In this document: piece after piece, positions 46,008 to 52,870 of the stretch
Layout: each line of letters begins with the position of its first letter
How positions within the stretch are numbered: position 1 is the stretch's first letter
Assembly (NCBI GenBank): GCA_015484595.1
Contig: WFMM01000163.1
Span: 1-52,870 of the forward strand
From: Nitrospirota bacterium
GTDB taxonomy: Bacteria > Nitrospirota > Thermodesulfovibrionia > Thermodesulfovibrionales > JdFR-85
DNA: 52,870 nucleotides
Direction: 5' to 3'
Notes under the pieces: generated by a model
Told to the model about the DNA's origin: nothing
What the model saw: the letters and a program-made list of their open reading frames with translations, nothing else
Databases searched by the model: none
Translations under genes and position numbers: made by a program

Positions 46008-46037
46008 TTGATTTCGTCTTTTTATAAATGTTAGAAT
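46008..46037 (+). promoter_or_regulatory. Putative sigma70 promoter of guaB
   Basis: TTGATT (46008-46013) and TAGAAT (46032-46037) are separated by 18 bases, in the 107-bp gap between the sufB-like gene and guaB. One or two mismatches per box make it moderate. No purine riboswitch is visible in the 60-base leader. Confidence 0.5.
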
Positions 46038-46068
46038 AGCTTTTAATACAGACTACATTAATCATTAA

Positions 46069-47559
<1,491 letters not shown>

Positions 47560-47600
47560 TTGCGTTCGTTGCGTTTGTTGAGTTAATTGCGTTTATAGAG
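47560..47600. repeat. GCGTT-type simple repeat between guaB and guaA
   Basis: Starting directly at the guaB stop, the plus strand reads three to four units of GCGTT followed by YRTT or TATT. The pattern is the same as 50100-50224, and is the complement of 3603-3671 read downstream of nadE. Confidence 0.75.
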
Positions 47601-47659
47601 TGAGTGAAGGAGTGTGTTCTCTGAGGTTTTTATTCAATATTTAATACCATGAGGTGGTC

Positions 47660-49198
47660 ATGGAATTAGAAAAGATACTGGTTCTTGATTTTGGCTCTCA
47701 ATACACCCAGCTTATTGCAAGGCGGGTGAGGGAATGCAAGGTCTACTCTGAGATACTTCCCTTTAATGTATCCATTGAAAAAATAAAGGAGTTCAATCCA
47801 AAGGGCATAATCCTCTCAGGTGGACCCTCCAGTGTTTATGATGAAGGAGCACCTATTCCTGACAGGGCTATCTTTGAGCTTGGAGTGCCAGTGCTTGGTA
47901 TCTGTTATGGAATGCAGCTTATGGCATACATGCTGGGTGGTGAGGTTGCAAGGGCTGACAGGCACGAATACGGAAGGGCAGAGATAATAATTGACGACGA
48001 CCAGGACCTTCTCTTTGGCATAACTGACCGCTCAGTGGTCTGGATGAGCCATGCCGACAGGATAGAAAAATGCCCCCCTGATTTCAAGCCCATTGCTCAT
48101 ACATCAAACTCACCGATAGCTGCAATGGCTGACCACAGAAGAAGATTCTATGCCCTGCAGTTTCATCCTGAGGTGGCTCACACTGAAGAGGGTAAAAGGA
48201 TTCTTCAGAACTTTGTTCATAATATCTGCGGGTGTAAATCCCAGTGGCAGATGAGCTCCTTTATACAGTGGTCTGTGGAAAACATCAAAAAACAGGTCGG
48301 AAACAGCAGGGTTGTCTGTGCATTAAGCGGTGGTGTGGACTCATCGGTTACAGCGCTTCTGATACATAAGGCCATTGGTGATAACCTGACCTGCATATTC
48401 GTTGACAATGGGCTTTTAAGAAAGGGAGAGGCAGAAAAGGTAAGGGATACCTTTGAGCGACACTTTCACATTAAGCTTATATTCGTTGATGCACGCTCAA
48501 GGTTTCTCTCCATCCTTAAGGGCGTAACAGACCCTGAGGAAAAGAGGAAACGCATCGGCAGGGAGTTTATAAAGATATTTGAAGAAGAGGCAAAGAAGAT
48601 TGAAGGAGCAGAATTCCTTGCACAGGGAACCCTGTATCCTGATGTAATTGAAAGCGTGTCCTTTAAAGGCCCATCTGCTACCATCAAATCTCATCACAAT
48701 GTGGGTGGACTCCCTGAGGTGATGAAACTGAAGCTGGTAGAGCCCCTAAGGGAGCTGTTTAAAGACGAGGTTAGAGAGATAGGTGAAGAGCTTGGCCTTC
48801 CTGAGGAGATATGCTGGCGGCATCCCTTTCCAGGGCCAGGGCTTGCAATCCGCTGTCTCGGAGAGGTGACAGAGGAAAAACTCTCCATACTAAGAGAGGC
48901 TGACGCCATCGTGCTTGAGGAGATAAAGAGGGCCGGTCTTTACAGACAGATATGGCAGGCCTTTGCAGTGTTATTGCCAGTAAGAAGTGTTGGCGTGATG
49001 GGTGATGAAAGAACCTACGATTACGCCCTTGCCATAAGGGCAGTAACAAGCCTTGATGGCATGACTGCAGACTGGGCAAAGATACCACCTGAGGTGCTTG
49101 GCAGGATATCAAACAGGATAATAAACGAGGTAAAGGGCATTAACAGGGTTGCCTATGACATAACCTCTAAGCCACCGGGCACCATAGAATGGGAATGA
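47660..49198 (+). CDS. guaA: GMP synthase (glutamine-hydrolysing)
   Basis: Converts XMP to GMP using ATP and glutamine. The 512-residue protein has a class I glutamine amidotransferase domain (Cys82 in GICYGMQ, His in [14 protein letters not shown]) and an ATP-pyrophosphatase domain ([13 protein letters not shown]), then the dimerisation domain ending [14 protein letters not shown], a complete GuaA terminus. The ATG used has GAGGTGG upstream. It forms a functional pair with guaB. Confidence 0.97.
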   Translation: MELEKILVLDFGSQYTQLIARRVRECKVYSEILPFNVSIEKIKEFNPKGIILSGGPSSVYDEGAPIPDRAIFELGVPVLGICYGMQLMAYMLGGEVARADRHEYGRAEIIIDDDQDLLFGITDRSVVWMSHADRIEKCPPDFKPIAHTSNSPIAAMADHRRRFYALQFHPEVAHTEEGKRILQNFVHNICGCKSQWQMSSFIQWSVENIKKQVGNSRVVCALSGGVDSSVTALLIHKAIGDNLTCIFVDNGLLRKGEAEKVRDTFERHFHIKLIFVDARSRFLSILKGVTDPEEKRKRIGREFIKIFEEEAKKIEGAEFLAQGTLYPDVIESVSFKGPSATIKSHHNVGGLPEVMKLKLVEPLRELFKDEVREIGEELGLPEEICWRHPFPGPGLAIRCLGEVTEEKLSILREADAIVLEEIKRAGLYRQIWQAFAVLLPVRSVGVMGDERTYDYALAIRAVTSLDGMTADWAKIPPEVLGRISNRIINEVKGINRVAYDITSKPPGTIEWE

Positions 49199-49210
49199 GT
49201 CTCTTAAATT

Positions 49211-50098
49211 GTGACTGACTTTAACTTAAAAGAATACATAGAGGAAAGAAGAGCCCTCGTTGACGCTTATCTGAGGGGGTATTTCTCCAAACCCTTCAGG
49301 CCATTGCCTCTTTACGAATCACTGACCTACTCGCTTTTTGCAGGTGGAAAGAGGCTTCGTCCCCTGCTTGCAATTTCAGCCTTTGAAGCCTGTGGGGGAA
49401 GTGCTGAGGAGATACTTCCCCAGGCATCGGCAATTGAGTTAATCCATACATACTCGCTCATCCACGACGACCTGCCTGCAATGGACGACGACGACCTTAG
49501 AAGAGGAAAACCTACAAACCATAAGGTCTTTGGTGAGGCTATTGCCATACTGGCAGGCGATGCACTACTTACAGAGGCCTTTTATATGTTTACCGAGGGA
49601 GATGTCTTTTCACCTGCAAATTTAAAGAGGGCGCTCCGAATACTTGCATCTGCTTCGGGTGCACTGGGAATGGTGGGAGGACAGGCTGAGGACATACTTT
49701 CTGAAAACAAAGAGCCTGACGAAGAGACACTTGAGTTTATCCATCTTCACAAAACCTCTGCATTAATCAGGGCATCGGTTACTGTCAGTCCTGTATTGAA
49801 AGGCGAATCAGAGGAAAAGATAACCGCCATGGAGCAATACGGCAAAAATATCGGTCTTGCATTCCAGATCGTTGATGACATTCTTGATATAATAGGTGAT
49901 GAAAAGAGACTTGGTAAAAAAACAGGTGCTGATCAGCAGAAGGGTAAGATGACCTACCCTGCCCTTTACGGTATCGAGAACTCAAAGGCAAAGGCAAAAA
50001 AACTGGTTGATGAAGCAATAGAGCAGCTCTCTGTTTTTGGACAGAAGGCTATTGCACTAAAGGAGATAGCAAGGTATATTATAAACAGGATGGAATAA
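49211..50098 (+). CDS. ispA: Geranylgeranyl/farnesyl diphosphate synthase
   Basis: A trans-prenyltransferase that chains isopentenyl units onto DMAPP. The 295-residue protein shows FAGGKRLRP, the first Asp-rich motif HDDLPAMDDDDLRRGKPT and the second VDDILDIIGD. Product length (C15 or C20) cannot be read with certainty. The start is a GTG 12 bases after guaA; the ribosome binding site is weak. The order ispA-dxs-tlyA is common in bacteria and gives the isoprenoid context. Confidence 0.92.
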   Translation: MTDFNLKEYIEERRALVDAYLRGYFSKPFRPLPLYESLTYSLFAGGKRLRPLLAISAFEACGGSAEEILPQASAIELIHTYSLIHDDLPAMDDDDLRRGKPTNHKVFGEAIAILAGDALLTEAFYMFTEGDVFSPANLKRALRILASASGALGMVGGQAEDILSENKEPDEETLEFIHLHKTSALIRASVTVSPVLKGESEEKITAMEQYGKNIGLAFQIVDDILDIIGDEKRLGKKTGADQQKGKMTYPALYGIENSKAKAKKLVDEAIEQLSVFGQKAIALKEIARYIINRME

Positions 50099-50099
50099 T

Positions 50100-50224
50100 A
50101 TTCGCGTTTATTGCGTTGATTGCGTTTGTCGCGTTCATTGCGTTCATTGAGTTTGTTGCGTTAATCGAGTTGATAGAGTTGGTTGAGTTTAGAGTTTAGA
50201 GTTTAGAGTTTAGAATTTAGAATT
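50100..50224. repeat. GCGTT and GAGTTTA simple-repeat tract between ispA and dxs
   Basis: About 125 bases of near-tandem repeats. Units GCGTT-N-ATT (about nine bases, roughly seven copies) grade into GAGTT-N-ATA and then into GAGTTTA and GAATTTA units of seven bases. It has no gene. It starts at the ispA stop and ends about 20 bases before dxs, so it is probably transcribed. Confidence 0.85.
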
Positions 50225-50245
50225 TAAAAATCGAGGGGTGTTTAG

Positions 50246-52132
50246 ATGTCGCTTCTTGAAAACATAGACAGTCCTGATGACCTTAAGTTACTTGGTGTTG
50301 AGGAATTAGAGACACTTTCAAGGGAGATCAGAAAGGAGATTATCCATACTGTTTCCTGCACAGGGGGGCATCTTGCCTCAAACCTTGGTGTGGTTGAGCT
50401 AACACTGGCGCTACATTATGTCTTTGAATCTCCCCGGGACCGGCTGATATGGGATGTAGGACACCAGTGTTACACCCACAAGCTCATAACAGGAAGGAGA
50501 AAGAGGTTTCAAACACTGAGGCAGTACAAGGGGATATCGGGCTTTCCAAAGACATCCGAAAGCCCTCACGACCAGTTTGGCACAGGGCACAGTTCCACCT
50601 CCATTTCTGCTGCCCTTGGAATGGCTATTGCCCGTGACCTCAGGGGTGAAGACTACCATGTTATAGCTGTAATAGGTGACGGTGCAATGACCGCAGGTCT
50701 TTCCTTTGAGGCACTTAACAATGCCGGTCAGCTTAAGGTTCCGATGATAGTGGTGCTTAATGACAATGAGATGTCCATCTCAAAAAATGTTGGTGCCATC
50801 TCAAAGTACTTAAACAAGATCCTCACCACCGACTTTTACAAGAGGATTAAAAAGGACACAAAAAACATCCTCGAAGGCATCCCGAGACTCGGCACAAGCA
50901 TGTCCCGCTTTGCCCATAAACTTGAGGAGACGCTTAAGGGCTTCTTTTTGCCCGGGCAGCTCTTTGAGGAGTTTGGCTTTAACTACATTGGCCCTGTGGA
51001 TGGACACAACCTGAGGGAGCTTATCGAGACCTTTCAGGCAATAAGGGACATAAGAGAGCCAATCCTTGTTCATGTAATCACCAGAAAGGGACGAGGCTAT
51101 GACCCTTCTGAACAGGACCCATCCTGTTTTCACGGAATTGGCCCCTTTGACAAGATAAGTGGAAAGGCGGTTTCAAGCTCTGACAGACCATCCTACAGCA
51201 AGGTATTTGGCACAGCCCTTACCGAGATTGCTGAAAAAAGAAAGGACATCTTAGCCATAACTGCTGCAATGAAAGAGGGCACAGGGCTTGGTGAGTTTGC
51301 AGAGCGCTTCCCTGAGAGGTTCTTTGATGTTGGTATTGCCGAACCCCATGCAGTAACCTTTGCTGCAGGGCTTGCAAAGGATGGGTTTAGACCTGTGGTT
51401 GCCATATATTCAACCTTTCTTCAGAGGGCATACGATGAAATAGTTCACGATGTTGCACTTCAGAACCTGCCTGTGGTCTTTGCCATTGACAGGGCAGGTC
51501 TTGTTGGAGAAGACGGCCCAACCCATCATGGGGTTTTTGACATCAGTTACCTGAGACACATCCCGAACATGGTGGTGATGGCACCAAAGGACGAAACAGA
51601 ACTGAGGATGATGCTCCGGTTTGCATTCACCCTGAAGGGTCCGTCTGCTATCAGGTATCCAAGGGGAAGTGTAGCGGAGAGCTTCCCGGAGCCACCCAAA
51701 CCACTTGGGCTTGGTGAGGCAGAGGTGCTTCTTCAGGGCAGTGACATAGCCATAATCGCTGTTGGTAATATGGTCTATCCAGCCTACAGGGCAGCTCTTG
51801 AGCTGACAAAGGAGGGATACTCACCCACGGTTGTCAACTCAAGGTTTATAAAGCCCTTGGACAGTCACCTCCTGGGGCAGATTGCCCAGAGCCACGGTGC
51901 AATACTTACTGTTGAGGAAAATGCCATAGCAGGTGGCTTTGGCTCATCAGTGCTTGAAGCACTCACTGGCATGGGCTTTAAGGGGCTTAACATAAGGCTC
52001 CTTGGCATTCCTGATACCTTTGTTGAGCACGGCGACCTCAAGACACTCCGCCGCCTGCTGGAGCTTGATGTAGAAGGGATAAAAAAGCACAGCCTTAGCC
52101 TCATCGAACAGCATCTTAAATCAAGACACTGA
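50246..52132 (+). CDS. dxs: 1-deoxy-D-xylulose-5-phosphate synthase
   Basis: Condenses pyruvate and glyceraldehyde-3-phosphate with TPP, the first step of the MEP isoprenoid pathway. The 628-residue protein is full length: DVGHQCYTHKLITGR, TPP/Mg motif GDGAMTAGLSFEALNNAG with NDNEMSISKNVG, the transketolase central motif (DRAGLVGEDGPTHHG) and a C-terminal domain (VNSRFIKPLD, EENAIAGGFGS). GAGGGG lies upstream of the ATG. It is followed 15 bases later by tlyA. Confidence 0.97.
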   Translation: MSLLENIDSPDDLKLLGVEELETLSREIRKEIIHTVSCTGGHLASNLGVVELTLALHYVFESPRDRLIWDVGHQCYTHKLITGRRKRFQTLRQYKGISGFPKTSESPHDQFGTGHSSTSISAALGMAIARDLRGEDYHVIAVIGDGAMTAGLSFEALNNAGQLKVPMIVVLNDNEMSISKNVGAISKYLNKILTTDFYKRIKKDTKNILEGIPRLGTSMSRFAHKLEETLKGFFLPGQLFEEFGFNYIGPVDGHNLRELIETFQAIRDIREPILVHVITRKGRGYDPSEQDPSCFHGIGPFDKISGKAVSSSDRPSYSKVFGTALTEIAEKRKDILAITAAMKEGTGLGEFAERFPERFFDVGIAEPHAVTFAAGLAKDGFRPVVAIYSTFLQRAYDEIVHDVALQNLPVVFAIDRAGLVGEDGPTHHGVFDISYLRHIPNMVVMAPKDETELRMMLRFAFTLKGPSAIRYPRGSVAESFPEPPKPLGLGEAEVLLQGSDIAIIAVGNMVYPAYRAALELTKEGYSPTVVNSRFIKPLDSHLLGQIAQSHGAILTVEENAIAGGFGSSVLEALTGMGFKGLNIRLLGIPDTFVEHGDLKTLRRLLELDVEGIKKHSLSLIEQHLKSRH

Positions 52133-52146
52133 GCATTCACGCCTTA

Positions 52147-52870
52147 ATGAAAACACGCCTTGATATACTGTTAGTTAAAAGGGGATTAGCTAAAAGCCGT
52201 GAAAGGGCAAGGGCAATGATTATGGAGGGAAAGGTGCTTGTAAACGGCACTACTGCAACTAAACCCGGAATGCAGGTAAAAGTGGACGCATCTCTTGAAT
52301 TAAAGGGTGAGGACATACCCTATGTAAGCCGTGGAGGGTTAAAGCTCGAGGGTGCACTTAAGGCATTTGGGGTTGACCCTACAGGAAAAATCGCAATGGA
52401 CATAGGAGCTTCCACAGGGGGCTTTACAGACTGTCTTCTTCAGCACGGAGCAAGCAGGGTTTATGCTGTGGATGTGGGCTATGGTCAGATAGACTGGAGA
52501 CTTAGAACAGACCCAAGGGTGGTGGTAATCGAAAGGACCAACATCCGTTACATTCAGAGACAGAAGGTGCCCGAAGATGTAGAGCTCATAACGATTGATG
52601 TATCCTTTATATCCCTTAAAAAGGTCATCCCCAGGGCCCTTGAGTTCCTCATTCCAGGTGGGGAGATAATTGCACTTGTAAAGCCCCAGTTTGAGCTTAA
52701 GAGAGAGGATGTGGAAAAGGGGGGTGTTATACGGTCAGAGGAAAAAAGAAAAAGGGCACTTTATTCGGTAATAGAGTTTGCAAGGGAACTCGGGCTTGAG
52801 GTTCTTGGAAGCACGGAGTCACCAATCAAAGGGGCAAAGGGCAATGTGGAGTACTTCGTTCATCTTAAGA
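52147..52870 (+). CDS. tlyA: TlyA family rRNA (2'-O)-methyltransferase, 3' end beyond the window
   Basis: The reading frame is open from the ATG at 52147 to the window edge (241 codons), near full family length. Residues 1-65 are an S4 RNA-binding domain (LDILLVKRGLAKSRERAR, VLVNG). Residues 60-241 are a FtsJ-like SAM methyltransferase (SRGGLKLEGAL, DIGASTGGFTDCLL, VYAVDVGYGQ, DVSFISLKKVIP, VKPQFELKRE). TlyA enzymes methylate ribose in 16S and/or 23S rRNA; some are annotated as haemolysins. It is probably co-transcribed with dxs. Confidence 0.93.
   Translation, partial: MKTRLDILLVKRGLAKSRERARAMIMEGKVLVNGTTATKPGMQVKVDASLELKGEDIPYVSRGGLKLEGALKAFGVDPTGKIAMDIGASTGGFTDCLLQHGASRVYAVDVGYGQIDWRLRTDPRVVVIERTNIRYIQRQKVPEDVELITIDVSFISLKKVIPRALEFLIPGGEIIALVKPQFELKREDVEKGGVIRSEEKRKRALYSVIEFARELGLEVLGSTESPIKGAKGNVEYFVHLK

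Overview
The window reads as a bacterial chromosome segment with no mobile element, CRISPR array or rRNA. Gene content suggests an anaerobic or microaerophilic respirer: a clade II (Sec-type) nitrous-oxide reductase cluster, a cbb3 oxidase operon, a two-subunit 2-oxoacid:ferredoxin oxidoreductase, a minimal two-gene SufBC-type Fe-S system, c-type-haem sensors and many signalling proteins. This combination, together with the simple-sequence intergenic spacers, fits a Nitrospirota (Thermodesulfovibrionia-like) or similar deep-branching lineage. That placement is an impression from gene content, not a computed phylogeny.

Layout. Positions 6-5792 (minus strand) hold housekeeping and small genes: purN, two small unknown proteins, a small membrane protein, rsmI, a rubrerythrin-like protein, a lipoprotein, glutamine-dependent nadE, and a ParE-type toxin gene broken by one stop codon (its antitoxin, 5780-5965, is intact). 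Positions 6053-13590 (minus) form an rrf2-ccoN-ccoO-ccoQ-cytochrome-PAS protein-ccoG-fixH-YtkA-TauE/SafE operon. Its haem c domains are distributed in an unusual way, and a good sigma70 promoter overlaps a likely Rrf2 operator. Positions 13725-17121 (minus) hold korB, korA, a SAM methyltransferase and tRNA-Leu(UAA), followed by a c-haem chemoreceptor (17191-18984).

Positions 19241-25779 (plus) are six tightly overlapping genes: a corrinoid protein, a UroD/MtaA-like protein that lacks two zinc ligands, DUF1638, a RACo-like corrinoid reactivator, a soluble GAF histidine kinase and an NtrC-type sigma54 activator. About 115 bp downstream is a near-consensus -24/-12 promoter in front of nosZ and its accessory genes (26039-34531: nosZ, a small exported protein, a cytochrome c, nosB-like, nosD, nosG, nosH, nosF, nosL, nosY). 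I infer that the corrinoid cassette may sense N2O, which is known to oxidise Co(I) corrinoids, and may switch on nos through sigma54. This is the most interesting hypothesis in the window and is untested.

Positions 34580-43695 (minus) are a signalling block: an HD-GYP response regulator, a receiver-only protein, a 1204-residue multi-GAF kinase, a CZB chemoreceptor with a sigma28-like promoter, and a c-haem histidine kinase. Positions 43945-52870 (plus) return to housekeeping: an HTH regulator, sufC, sufB-like, guaB, guaA, ispA, dxs and tlyA, the last running off the window edge.

Several spacers carry simple-sequence repeats (GCGTT-N-ATT or AAATCT-like units), and a 40-nt hairpin repeat occurs twice, with a diverged third hairpin. 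Several start codons were moved downstream from the longest reading frame to an ATG with a better ribosome binding site; each entry says so.
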